From NCBI GenBank assembly GCA_036278875.1, contig DASUKF010000035.1, forward strand, positions 1-14,043: a stretch of 14,043 nucleotides of DNA. Reading direction: 5' to 3'. The DNA is from JANWLD01 sp036278875 (GTDB lineage Bacteria > Patescibacteriota > Saccharimonadia > Saccharimonadales > 2-12-FULL-41-12). Positions 1 to 8,102 of this stretch are shown here, in pieces. Position numbers and translations under genes: made by a program. Every line of letters starts with the position of its first letter. Within the stretch, counting starts at the first letter, position 1. The notes below the pieces were generated by a model. That model was not told the DNA's origin and ran no database searches. It was given only the letters and a program-made list of their open reading frames with translations.

Positions 1-2394
1 TATGACAATTATTTTGCGGTCGCTAACGGCCAAAATGCCAGAGTCCATTTGATTTGGCATCCAAAGAAAGCGGTACACGGCGGTATAGTCAACACGGCTT
101 GCTTTACGACGCTGGCAACAGATATTAAAGGCGAGAATTCGTTTGGTGATGAGACCGGTAATTTACCCGTCAAGCTTAGATATCACAACGGTAGCGGTTC
201 CAGCCCGGTGAATACTACATATTCCGGGGACAGCAGCGGCGGACGATATTCACATGCGACACCCGATTATGTCCAGAACAGAACATCTAATATAGATGTT
301 ACGGTGGACTTATTAGTGAAGGATTATACGAAACCCGGGGACCCATATATACAGGTGGATTCCGCATCTATAAATGAACCCTGCGGCGGTAACCCGACGT
401 GCCCCAGTATTCCGGTGAATCCGTCAGACATTAACCTGACGGGCGATAACAGTAAGGTACCTGTCCAGTCGGGTAACTGGAACGATGGAGCGGGCAATTT
501 ACACCAGAAAAACAGCTACATAAACGACCATTTATCCGACAATAACAATCTTAAGGGTAAAAATGATATTGTCTGGGGTGACAGTGCGAATACGGATGAC
601 TTCCAATACGTAATACAAAAGATAACCGACCAATACGGGCAGGATATATCCGTGCCTAATCCGCACTGGAGCCCGCAGGATAAGTCATATAACCCGTTCC
701 ACATCAACTGGACGCCTTTCATAAACCAGTATCCTTATGATAGCCACGCTCTTACGGTTACTTACACTACCTGGTACAGGTCATATAAATACAAGGCCAC
801 CAACGAAGCGACGAAGCAGGTATGGGTTCCCGGCTATTGGGCAGGCAGCGGCAGTGACAGGCATTGGGTTCCCGGCTATTGGAAAACCGTAACTTTAGGC
901 TGGAGACTTGTTTACCAAGGCGAGTACAAATACGACTGGCATACCAGCCCTAATGATGTCGAATCCCATCCGGGGAATGGCAATTGGGCGAAAGCTGAAT
1001 GTTATGACAGGGGTTTTCAGGTTCACGATATAAGCGGCAGTTCTACACTGAACGGTGATAATGAAAGCCCGACCGGAGCTACCTTTACCTTTAGCATCCC
1101 TGTTCATTTCTTCCTGCCGCAAGGCGATACCGCTTTGCGCAACCCGAACAAGGTCTGCGGAATCAACTACAGCGCGAACTACTATATAAAACATGCTGAC
1201 GGTACATCCGGAGGTCCGATGCCGGGCCATTCTTCGGATAGCGGAGCGCTAGGTGCCGGCGGCTGCCTGGGAGGAAATTGGTCCAACGACGTAACGGACA
1301 GCTTTACAAAAAGCTATTCGACTACGCTGATACCGCCTATGGTGGCCGGGGACAGGATATGTATGAACTTCTCGGTCGGTCCGGCGGCAGGTACTATGAA
1401 CGAAGGAGGTTCGATCACTTCAGTAAGCCAGGGCGGCATAGGTTCCGCACAGTATTGCTCCGACAGGGTCGTGGACAAACCGTACCTGCGTGTATACGGT
1501 GCTGACGTGATTGCCGGAAGCAGTTTTAAGAACGGCGACACATGTCCGAACCCGGGGGATTCCCGCATAAACGCTTACAGGTCTACCGACTCGTCAAAGA
1601 GCGGGTCCGGAACGCAGTTAGCCGCTTTGGCCTTGCAGGGGATATCCGGTTTTGGCAGCGCCGGCCTTTCGGGCAGTTGGCCTTGGGGACTTACATTTTC
1701 TAATACCGACAACGTATCCGGGGGTTCTTCCAGCCAGCCGAATGACGGCGGGCTATATAACGGCCAGGCACTTTGCAGCGATGACTTTTATGATACGCAG
1801 GTCAGTCCCAAGCCGCTTAATGTAGCTACGACGAGCCCTGCCGACATATCCAACCGGGTTGTCAACCTGAACGGTGGCAAGCCTACCCAGTTCCTGCGGA
1901 ATGGAGACCTGACGATTAATGGAGGCACGTTCGATAAGCAAGCACAGGTATTCGTTAATGGCGACGTGTACATAACCCATGACATATCGTTCGGTGTAAC
2001 CAAATATCTGGGCATCATAGCCAAGGGCAACATATATATAAGCAAAGATGTGCACCGTCTGGACGGGTTATATGTGGCACAGCCTGATAATTCCGGTGCC
2101 AGAGGATATATATACACCTGTTCTAACGGGTTCGCCCCGGTAGCTATCAGTGAGTTATTCGCTAATTGCCACAGCCAGCTGGTGATAAACGGCGCGTTTG
2201 CGGCCAAGTACGTTAGTTTCTTAAGGTCGGCTAATTCGCTCAGAGACTCCAGTGTCAGGGAATCGGCCAGTGCGTCCAGGGCGGCGGAGATATTCAACTT
2301 CAGCCCCGAGATATACCTATACACGCCTGTATTTGAAGAAGTTACGACCGGCCAGCCGTACCAATACATAACCACGCTTCCGCCCATACTTTGA
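1..2394 (+). CDS. Large secreted surface protein, N-terminus cut by window edge
   Basis: The frame is open from base 1 to a TGA at 2392-2394, giving 797 visible residues. The N-terminus, and any signal peptide, lies outside the window; the TTG at 49 is not a credible start because the frame continues upstream. The protein is rich in Gly, Ser, Asn, Asp and aromatic residues and has scattered cysteines, as expected of an exported protein. Landmarks, numbered from base 1: two WVPGYW motifs at about 275-280 and 289-294, of the WXXGXW repeat type; a 'YLRVYGADV' stretch near 495; 'TQLAALALQGISGF' near 538; and a beta-rich, bactofilin-like or beta-solenoid-like region at about 630-760 ('NGDVYIT', 'KGNIYIS', 'LDGLYVAQP'). 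No C-terminal membrane anchor is seen. The arrangement resembles uncharacterised surface proteins I associate with Saccharibacteria (recognition from memory, not a search). It lies directly upstream of the pilus operon but is separated by a promoter. A role as a pilus-associated or adhesive surface protein is inference. Confidence 0.75.
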   Translation, partial: YDNYFAVANGQNARVHLIWHPKKAVHGGIVNTACFTTLATDIKGENSFGDETGNLPVKLRYHNGSGSSPVNTTYSGDSSGGRYSHATPDYVQNRTSNIDVTVDLLVKDYTKPGDPYIQVDSASINEPCGGNPTCPSIPVNPSDINLTGDNSKVPVQSGNWNDGAGNLHQKNSYINDHLSDNNNLKGKNDIVWGDSANTDDFQYVIQKITDQYGQDISVPNPHWSPQDKSYNPFHINWTPFINQYPYDSHALTVTYTTWYRSYKYKATNEATKQVWVPGYWAGSGSDRHWVPGYWKTVTLGWRLVYQGEYKYDWHTSPNDVESHPGNGNWAKAECYDRGFQVHDISGSSTLNGDNESPTGATFTFSIPVHFFLPQGDTALRNPNKVCGINYSANYYIKHADGTSGGPMPGHSSDSGALGAGGCLGGNWSNDVTDSFTKSYSTTLIPPMVAGDRICMNFSVGPAAGTMNEGGSITSVSQGGIGSAQYCSDRVVDKPYLRVYGADVIAGSSFKNGDTCPNPGDSRINAYRSTDSSKSGSGTQLAALALQGISGFGSAGLSGSWPWGLTFSNTDNVSGGSSSQPNDGGLYNGQALCSDDFYDTQVSPKPLNVATTSPADISNRVVNLNGGKPTQFLRNGDLTINGGTFDKQAQVFVNGDVYITHDISFGVTKYLGIIAKGNIYISKDVHRLDGLYVAQPDNSGARGYIYTCSNGFAPVAISELFANCHSQLVINGAFAAKYVSFLRSANSLRDSSVRESASASRAAEIFNFSPEIYLYTPVFEEVTTGQPYQYITTLPPIL
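823..882 (+). repeat. 18-bp direct repeat encoding WVPGYW twice
   Basis: The 18-bp string tgggttcccggctattgg occurs at 823-840 and again, identical, at 865-882, a period of 42 bp. Each copy encodes WVPGYW in frame. The spacer encodes a Gly/Ser-rich linker. Identical codons in both copies suggest a recent duplication or gene conversion within the gene. Confidence 0.9.
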
Positions 2395-2420
2395 TAATAG
2401 GCTTCAAGAATGGTTTATAC

Positions 2421-2448
2421 TTGTAGTACATTAAGCTTGTGCTATACT
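2421..2448 (+). promoter_or_regulatory. Promoter of the pil assembly operon
   Basis: TTGTAG (2421-2426) and TATACT (2443-2448) are separated by 16 bp. The -10 is preceded by TTGTGC (2437-2442), giving an extended -10 TGn. A start about 7 nt downstream would leave a leader of about 55 nt before pilM. It lies in the 114-nt gap between the large surface protein gene and pilM. No convincing terminator hairpin is seen in this gap. Confidence 0.6.
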
Positions 2449-2508
2449 TTAAAAAAAGTAAATATATGCGGTCAATACAAAAAGGAACAGGTTAATAAGG
2501 ACTAGAAA

Positions 2509-3549
2509 ATGAGCTTGCTGAGTGGGGTAAATGAATTTTTCGGTCTGGACATAGGCACTACCGGTATACGTGCCGTCCAGCTGACCAATAGCCCCAATAA
2601 CAAGCAGCTTCTGCGCTACGGCTCTGAGGCGATTGACCAGAAGACTTCTTCCAGCGACTCAAAGGCCGACCAGCAGAAACTAGCTCAGATTATCAGACAG
2701 CTTCTTGGCAAAACCGGCATACGGACTAAGAACGTAGCCGTCGGTCTGCCCTCGGCACGCGTTTTTACTTCTGTGATTGACATTGAAAGGCTGGCTCCGG
2801 CCGAGATGCAGAAGACCATAAGTTATCAGGCTGATTCGATAATCCCTACGCCGCCGGCCGAATCCAAGATCGACTGGACGCTCCTGGGCGATTCGCCCGT
2901 AGATGCGAATAAAGTAGAGATACTCATAACCAGTGTGCCTAATGATTTTGCCGAAACAAGACTGGACATACTGGAATCGGCCGGATTGAACGTCATAGCT
3001 TTTGAACCGGATAATCTGGCTCTGGCCCGCGCCCTGATAAGACCGGGAACCAGCGCGCCGCATATGATAATAGACATCGGTGAAACCGCCAGCGACCTGG
3101 TTATAACTATGAATGGTGCCCCGAGGCTTACCCGATCCATACCGACAGGTTCGGAAGCATTAATAAGAGCGGCCAGCCAGAACCTGAACATCGACCCGGC
3201 GCAGGCACAGGAGTTCGTTTACAAATTCGGACTTATCCAAGATAAACTCGAAGGTCAGATTTACCAAGCCATAATATCTACTGTGGATTTACTGGTAACA
3301 GATATAAGCAAGTCTATAAAATTCTTCGAAAGCAGATACCAGGACGCAAAACTGGAGCGCATAATCATGACCGGTGCGGCATCTACCCTGCCGGAGTTTC
3401 CTCTTTATATTGCTAACAAATTTGGCATAGAGGTAGAGATAGGCAATGCCTGGACCGGTGTTACATATTCTCAGGAAAGACAAAATGAACTGATGGCGTT
3501 ATCAAATACCTTCGGCGTTGCCGTGGGGCTAGCGGAGAGAAACGAATAA
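2509..3549 (+). CDS. pilM: PilM, actin-like ATPase of the type IV pilus alignment complex
   Basis: This cytoplasmic actin-fold protein of 346 residues is close to the usual PilM length. The nucleotide-binding signatures are visible: phosphate-1 loop LDIGTTGIRAV at 13-23, phosphate-2 loop IDIGETASDLVI at 188-199 and the adenosine motif IIMTGAAS at 285-292. The family also shows the 'VFTSVIDIERLAPAEMQ' region at about 85-101. In known T4P systems PilM binds the short cytoplasmic tail of PilN and links the inner-membrane alignment complex to the assembly ATPases. The start is supported by AAGGA at 2497-2501, 7 nt upstream. Its TAA overlaps the pilN ATG by one base (TAATG), so the two are probably translationally coupled. 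It is the first gene of the operon downstream of the promoter at 2421-2448. Confidence 0.95.
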   Translation: MSLLSGVNEFFGLDIGTTGIRAVQLTNSPNNKQLLRYGSEAIDQKTSSSDSKADQQKLAQIIRQLLGKTGIRTKNVAVGLPSARVFTSVIDIERLAPAEMQKTISYQADSIIPTPPAESKIDWTLLGDSPVDANKVEILITSVPNDFAETRLDILESAGLNVIAFEPDNLALARALIRPGTSAPHMIIDIGETASDLVITMNGAPRLTRSIPTGSEALIRAASQNLNIDPAQAQEFVYKFGLIQDKLEGQIYQAIISTVDLLVTDISKSIKFFESRYQDAKLERIIMTGAASTLPEFPLYIANKFGIEVEIGNAWTGVTYSQERQNELMALSNTFGVAVGLAERNE

Positions 3550-4289
3550 TGTCGGCACAACTCAACTTATTACCGGATGTAAAACTACAGTATATCCGCG
3601 CCCGCCGGCAGAAGCGGCTGGTCATAGGGTTGTCGGCTATAGTTTCGGCTTTTTTCCTGGTGTTATTCGTAGGGCTTTTCATATATGTACGTTTTTCACA
3701 GACGCATTATATGAACGCGCTTACCAGTGATATCAACAAAACAACGAACGAGCTCAAGGCCAAGCCCGACCTGGATAAGATATTGACCGTACAGAACCAA
3801 TTGAACAGCCTGCCGGATCTGCATGACAAAAAAATAATAAGCTCCAGATTGTTCGACTACCTGAGCCAGGTTACGCCGACAAAGGCTACCATATCCAATG
3901 TAGATTTGGACTTGCAGGGGAGCACACTGGACATAAAAGGCAATGCGGATACGCTGGGTACGGTTAATAAGTTCGCAGATACTCTTAAATTTACTGATTT
4001 TCAAGCATCGGGAGATAACCCGACTTCCGGCAAGGCATTCAGCGACGTAGTTTTGAAGTCGTTCTCTGTTAACTCCACGGGAGCAAATAATGGACAGGGC
4101 AACATAAACTACGAGCTGCAGTTCTCGTTCGACCCGACGATATTTGCCAATATAAAGAATCTGGACAGCTCTACAAGCGAGAATGAGGCAGTAAAGCTTA
4201 AAATACCGAACATCATAACTACCAGGTCGGAAATAGAGAAGCCGGGCAGCTTGTTCGCCCCGCAGCCTAACGGAGGAATAGCTCCATGA
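3549..4289 (+). CDS. pilN: PilN, alignment-complex membrane protein
   Basis: This bitopic inner-membrane protein has 246 residues. The N-terminus carries the QLNLLP motif (4-9), matching the conserved (I/L)NLLP tail that PilM binds. A basic stretch (RARRQKR, 17-23) is followed by one membrane helix at about 24-47, then a helical segment with coiled-coil character (about 50-90) and an extracytoplasmic alpha/beta domain. At 246 residues it is somewhat longer than many PilN proteins, owing to a Ser/Asn-rich C-terminal extension ending in a Pro/Gly-rich tail. In known systems PilN pairs with PilO through the ferredoxin-like domain. It overlaps pilM by 1 nt and pilO by 4 nt (ATGA). Confidence 0.9.
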   Translation: MSAQLNLLPDVKLQYIRARRQKRLVIGLSAIVSAFFLVLFVGLFIYVRFSQTHYMNALTSDINKTTNELKAKPDLDKILTVQNQLNSLPDLHDKKIISSRLFDYLSQVTPTKATISNVDLDLQGSTLDIKGNADTLGTVNKFADTLKFTDFQASGDNPTSGKAFSDVVLKSFSVNSTGANNGQGNINYELQFSFDPTIFANIKNLDSSTSENEAVKLKIPNIITTRSEIEKPGSLFAPQPNGGIAP

Positions 4290-4960
4290 GCCCGGCAAGA
4301 TTTTCAACCAAGAGGCTGGCTATCGACAAAGCCAATGCGACCATCGTTATAGCAGTCGCTATAGCTACCTTTATAGTAATTTTCTCTTTAGTCGCCTCAA
4401 AAACCCTCTATGGGCAAATGAGATATCAAAGCAAAGTTTCGTCCCGGAAAGAAACGGCGTTGAAAACTCTTAAGGACAATTTAAATACGGCAGACCAGCT
4501 GACAAATTCTTACAAGGCTTTCGCGGACCAAACAACCAATGTGCTGGGCGGCAACCCTCAGGGCAATGCCGACAAAGACGGCGATAACCCCAGGATAATC
4601 CTGGATGCGCTGCCAAGCCAATATGATTTTCCGGCGCTGACTACCAGCATAGAGAAGCTCCTTAATGATAATGGTTTCAGTATTACTTCAATAACCGGCA
4701 ATGACGAAGAAACGACTCAGGCGTCAAAAGATTCGGCAGTAGATCCGGTGCCCGTAGAAATGCCTTTCAGCATAGAAGTCACTACTAATGACCAGAGGGG
4801 CAAGGATCTTATGGAGCTGTTCGAGCGTTCAATCAGGCCTATGCAAGTGGATAAATTATCTCTAACTACCCAGAACGGACAATTAAAGGTCACCATAACC
4901 GCCAAAAGTTATTATCAGCCGGCCAAAAACCTTAATGTCAGGACGGAGCTAGTAAGATAA
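4286..4960 (+). CDS. pilO: PilO-like alignment-complex membrane protein
   Basis: This bitopic membrane protein has 224 residues: a short cytoplasmic tail, one hydrophobic helix at about 18-37, a predicted coiled coil at about 45-75 and a C-terminal alpha/beta domain. Sequence similarity to classical PilO is weak by eye. The call rests on topology, size and position directly after pilN, with a 4-nt ATGA overlap. In known T4P machines PilO forms heterodimers with PilN on the outer face of the membrane and helps couple PilM to pilus assembly. The segment at about 85-105 is rich in Asn, Gly and Asp and is probably a flexible loop. The stop overlaps the next ATG by one base (TAATG). Confidence 0.85.
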   Translation: MSPARFSTKRLAIDKANATIVIAVAIATFIVIFSLVASKTLYGQMRYQSKVSSRKETALKTLKDNLNTADQLTNSYKAFADQTTNVLGGNPQGNADKDGDNPRIILDALPSQYDFPALTTSIEKLLNDNGFSITSITGNDEETTQASKDSAVDPVPVEMPFSIEVTTNDQRGKDLMELFERSIRPMQVDKLSLTTQNGQLKVTITAKSYYQPAKNLNVRTELVR

Positions 4961-5196
4961 TGAAAAGAAAAGACATAATGACCATAGTGGTGGTAGCTAT
5001 TTTCGCAGGGATATTTTCGCTCATCGTATCCAAGATATTCTTTGCCTCGGGAGATAGCCGCAAATTGACTGCCGAAACCGTGGAGCCTATTTCCTCTGAT
5101 TTCCAGTCACCGGATACGGAAGTCTTTAACCCCCAGGCCATCGATCCTACGCAATTGATAAAGATCGGTGATACAAATAACCCTCAACCCTTTTAA
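4960..5196 (+). CDS. Small single-pass membrane protein in the pilP position
   Basis: The product has 78 residues. The short basic N-terminus (MKRKD) is followed by one hydrophobic helix at about 7-29 and an extracytoplasmic tail of about 48 residues. The tail is acidic and Pro-rich, with 'VFNPQAIDPTQLIKIGD' near its end. There is no lipobox cysteine and no PilP-like beta domain, so it is not a recognisable PilP. Its stop-start overlap with pilO and its place between pilO and pilB suggest that it belongs to the alignment subcomplex. A functional stand-in for the PilP N-terminal segment, which in diderms packs against PilN/PilO, is possible but is inference. No outer membrane or secretin is expected here, so a full PilP would have no partner. 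Confidence 0.8.
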   Translation: MKRKDIMTIVVVAIFAGIFSLIVSKIFFASGDSRKLTAETVEPISSDFQSPDTEVFNPQAIDPTQLIKIGDTNNPQPF

Positions 5197-5201
5197 TCGC
5201 A

Positions 5202-5207
5202 TATAAT
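5202..5207 (+). promoter_or_regulatory. Possible internal -10 element before pilB
   Basis: A perfect TATAAT lies 8 nt before the pilB ATG, in the 19-nt gap after the 78-residue protein gene. A transcript from it would begin at or beside the ATG. I see no -35 and no extended TG, and the same gap contains a weak ribosome site (AGG at 5208-5210). It may be chance in AT-rich spacer. The spacing matches the elements before pilD and the first minor pilin gene. Confidence 0.3.
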
Positions 5208-5215
5208 AGGTAATA

Positions 5216-7015
5216 ATGAGCGTTTTATCAGCGGCAAACCAAAAGCTGGTTGAAGAGAATCTGATAAGCCAGGGCTATATTACCCAGGAGCAGCTTGCGG
5301 CCCTCAAAGAAAAAGCACGGAATTCATCGACTCCTTTCTTCGGTTTTCTGGTAAAGGAAGGGCATCTTCCCAACGAAGCCCTGACCAAAGTTATCGCCCA
5401 GGTAAACCACGTACCATACGTAAATCTTATGGATGCCCGCATAGACCGAAGGGTCCTGCGCCTAATCCCTAAAGAAATAGCCGAAAGATATATGGCGGTG
5501 CCGCTCGGGCAGATAAAAGGCCGTCTGGTTGTCGCCATGCTTGATGCAGACAATATCCAGGCGGTTGATTACCTGGCCAAAAGGATAAACCGCCCGATAA
5601 AAGTTTACACGGCCAGCGAGGAAGGCATCAGACAGGTACTCGGCCAATATGCCGAGGATGTCGAGGCCGACGTTACCAAAGCCATGGGCGGAACGATAGA
5701 GTCCGAGCAGGAAAAAGCTGAGTCAAAAGACAAGAACAAGAGTGACGACAAGAAGATAAAGACGATAGTCCAGGATTCTCCTATCAGCAAAGCCCTGTCG
5801 ACAATATTGGAATACGCGGCAAAACACCGTGCCAGTGATATTCATATAGAACCTCTGGAAAAGGAGCTGAAGATACGCTGTCGCATAGACGGCGTATTAC
5901 GCGAGATTATGAAGCTGCCTAAGTCTACCGAACCGCCTCTGATATCGCGCATAAAGATACTTAGCAACCTGAAGATTGACGAGCATAGGATTCCGCAGGA
6001 CGGCGGTTTTACAGTGGCAATAGACGCTAAAACAGCAATTGACTTGCGTATCGCCATATCGCCGGTGGTATGGGGCGAGCAGGTCGTCATCCGTCTGCTG
6101 GATAAAACCGGTACCAGCCTGCTGCTGGAGGATATGGGCTATCATGGCCGGGCTCTCAGAACTATCAGAAGCAGTATCCAGCGTCCTAATGGCATGATAC
6201 TTACTTCCGGGCCCACCGGTTCCGGCAAATCCACATCTCTGTATGCGTTGATACAAGAGATAAAGAACGACAGTATCAATATAGTAACCCTGGAAGATCC
6301 GGTCGAATACAAGATGGACGGCATCAACCAGATACAGGTGAATTCCGAAGTGGGCCTGACATTTGCTTCGGGCTTGCGTTCTATTTTGCGCCAGGATCCG
6401 GATGTGGTGATGGTCGGGGAAATAAGGGATAAGGAAACGGCTACTCTGGCCGTCCAGGCCGCTTTGACCGGACATTTGGTCTTTTCTACGCTGCATACCA
6501 ATTCAGCCGCAGGTATATTGCCCCGCTTGCTGGATATGGGAATAGAGCCGTTTTTGATAGCATCCACGGTGCATACTGTCATAGGCCAGCGTCTGGTACG
6601 GCGGTTAGCGGACAATAAGGAAAAATATCAGTCTGATGTGACCGAAACCGAAGCTGTCAAAAAAAGCATAGGCAGACTATTGCCGAAAGACCAGGCTTCT
6701 CAGAAAGCGGTAGGCCAGGATTTAGGTTTCCCGGACTTGCCACTGGCCAACCAAAACGGTTATACTTTGTTCAAGGGTAAAGATAGCCCAGAAACACCAG
6801 GGGGGTATAAAGGTCGAATGGGTTTGTATGAAGTGTTCCAGGTTGATGAAGCAATTCAGCAGCTTATCCTGAAGCACTCAACAAGCAGTGAAATACAGAG
6901 AGCCGCCATAGCCCAGGGAATGGTAAGTATGCGCGAGGACGGTTATCTGAAGGCGCTGTCAGGTTATACCTCGGTGGCCGAAGTCAACCGTGTAGCGGCA
7001 GAGGATAATGCTTAA
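5216..7015 (+). CDS. pilB: PilB, pilus extension ATPase (GspE/PilB family)
   Basis: This hexameric cytoplasmic ATPase of 599 residues drives pilin polymerisation. Residues 1-145 form the MshEN/GspE N-terminal domain, followed by an acidic and lysine-rich linker (about 146-182). Next comes the PAS-like N2 region with ASDIHIEP (206-213) and RCRIDGVLRE (221-230). The core ATPase has Walker A GPTGSGKST at 332-340, an Asp box (LEDPVEY), Walker B DPDVVMVGEIRD with catalytic Glu402, and a His box (TLHTN). Diderm PilB/GspE proteins usually carry a tetracysteine zinc motif after the 'RLVR' helix. Here residues 465-528 have no cysteine at all; the only cysteine I find is C222. The segment resumes at GGYKGRMGLYEVF (529-). 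The ATG has a poor Shine-Dalgarno (TAGG) and a TATAAT 8 nt upstream. It follows the 78-residue protein gene by 19 nt and precedes pilT by 15 nt. Confidence 0.95.
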   Translation: MSVLSAANQKLVEENLISQGYITQEQLAALKEKARNSSTPFFGFLVKEGHLPNEALTKVIAQVNHVPYVNLMDARIDRRVLRLIPKEIAERYMAVPLGQIKGRLVVAMLDADNIQAVDYLAKRINRPIKVYTASEEGIRQVLGQYAEDVEADVTKAMGGTIESEQEKAESKDKNKSDDKKIKTIVQDSPISKALSTILEYAAKHRASDIHIEPLEKELKIRCRIDGVLREIMKLPKSTEPPLISRIKILSNLKIDEHRIPQDGGFTVAIDAKTAIDLRIAISPVVWGEQVVIRLLDKTGTSLLLEDMGYHGRALRTIRSSIQRPNGMILTSGPTGSGKSTSLYALIQEIKNDSINIVTLEDPVEYKMDGINQIQVNSEVGLTFASGLRSILRQDPDVVMVGEIRDKETATLAVQAALTGHLVFSTLHTNSAAGILPRLLDMGIEPFLIASTVHTVIGQRLVRRLADNKEKYQSDVTETEAVKKSIGRLLPKDQASQKAVGQDLGFPDLPLANQNGYTLFKGKDSPETPGGYKGRMGLYEVFQVDEAIQQLILKHSTSSEIQRAAIAQGMVSMREDGYLKALSGYTSVAEVNRVAAEDNA

Positions 7016-7030
7016 AGAGGATAAACAAAA

Positions 7031-8101
7031 ATGAGCCAGCAGGAACCCAGAATAGAAACACTACTGGAAGACGTGATAAAGAAGAACGCCTCCGACCTTC
7101 ATATCCAGGTCGGTTTGCCGCCGATGCTCAGAATCGACGGGAGCCTGGTAGCGGTCAACGGCGCGCCCGTGCTTACCGAAGAGCTGGTAGAATCACTGAT
7201 TTTCGCCATATTGGATGACGAACAGAAACAAATACTGCTAAAAGACAAAGAGTTCGACTTCAGCTTTGCCTTCGGCGACTTAGGCAGGTTCCGTGTCAAT
7301 GCGTTCCACGAGAGAGGCAATTTGGCTGCCGCCCTGCGTCTGATTCCTAACGATATACGTTCCATACAGCAGCTCGGCCTGCCCAAGACGGTTGAAAAAT
7401 TTGCCGAGTACCCCAGAGGACTGGTCCTGGTAACCGGACCCACCGGTTCCGGCAAGTCAACCACTCTGGCCGCACTGGTGGATAAAATCAATCAGGAGCG
7501 CGCTACCCATATAGTTACTATAGAGGACCCCATAGAGTACACCCACAAAAGCAAGAAATCCGTGATAGTCCAAAGGGAGGTCCACTACGACACTTATTCA
7601 TTCTCCGCGGCACTAAGAAGCAGCCTGCGCGAGGACCCGGACGTGGTGCTTATAGGTGAAATGCGCGATTTGGAAACCATCGCCGCCGCCATAACCATAG
7701 CCGAGACCGGCCACCTGGTATTCGCAACGCTCCATACCAACAGCGCCGCTCAGAGTATAGACCGTATGATAGACGTATTCCCGCCGCATCAGCAGCCCCA
7801 GATAAGGGCGCAGCTTAGCAACATACTTATGGCCATATGCGCCCAGCGCCTGATCCCGACCATCGGAGGCGGCCGTATAGCCGCCGCAGAGATACTGACG
7901 GCTACGCCGGCGGTACGGAATATCATCAGGGAAGGCAAGAGCCACCAGCTGGACGCCGTCATCCAGACCGGCGGCGAGCACGGCATGCAATCCATGGATA
8001 AGACTCTTGTTAGCCTTATACACGCCGGTACTATCACTTATGAAGAAGCACGTAATTTCGCAGTAGACCTGGAAGAACTAGATAGGCTTATGAGGAGCTA
8101 G
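7031..8101 (+). CDS. pilT: PilT, pilus retraction ATPase
   Basis: This 356-residue protein has the usual PilT size and no MshEN domain. The N-terminal region has ASDLHIQVGLPPMLRIDG (about 20-37). Walker A GPTGSGKST is at 136-144, the Asp box is IEDPIEY, and Walker B DPDVVLIGEMRD has the catalytic Glu at 210. The His box is TLHTNSAAQS. The C-terminal 'AVRNIIREGKSHQL' segment matches the PilT-specific AIRNLIRE motif, which separates PilT from PilB. PilT depolymerises pili and powers twitching and DNA uptake in characterised systems. A ribosome site AGAGGA (7016-7021) lies 9 nt before the ATG. The gene ends 1 nt before the pilC start, and its last codons contain the pilC ribosome site. Confidence 0.96.
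   Translation: MSQQEPRIETLLEDVIKKNASDLHIQVGLPPMLRIDGSLVAVNGAPVLTEELVESLIFAILDDEQKQILLKDKEFDFSFAFGDLGRFRVNAFHERGNLAAALRLIPNDIRSIQQLGLPKTVEKFAEYPRGLVLVTGPTGSGKSTTLAALVDKINQERATHIVTIEDPIEYTHKSKKSVIVQREVHYDTYSFSAALRSSLREDPDVVLIGEMRDLETIAAAITIAETGHLVFATLHTNSAAQSIDRMIDVFPPHQQPQIRAQLSNILMAICAQRLIPTIGGGRIAAAEILTATPAVRNIIREGKSHQLDAVIQTGGEHGMQSMDKTLVSLIHAGTITYEEARNFAVDLEELDRLMRS
8093..8097 (+). promoter_or_regulatory. pilC ribosome binding site inside pilT
   Basis: AGGAG lies within the last codons of pilT, 5 nt before the pilC ATG at 8103. It fixes the pilC start and points to termination-reinitiation coupling. Confidence 0.7.
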
Positions 8102-8102
8102 G

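Noticed and set aside
1788..2387. 199-codon minus-strand open frame opposite the surface protein gene
   Set aside because: It is fully antisense to a convincing coding frame, has no ribosome site and no recognisable motif; it is a shadow of codon bias.
3696..4307. 203-codon minus-strand open frame over pilN
   Set aside because: It lies opposite pilN, which has the expected motifs and coupling. The translated sequence is Arg/Tyr/Cys-rich and lacks protein-like features.
5897..6496. 199-codon minus-strand open frame over pilB
   Set aside because: It is antisense to the conserved ATPase core, and its composition is atypical of a protein.
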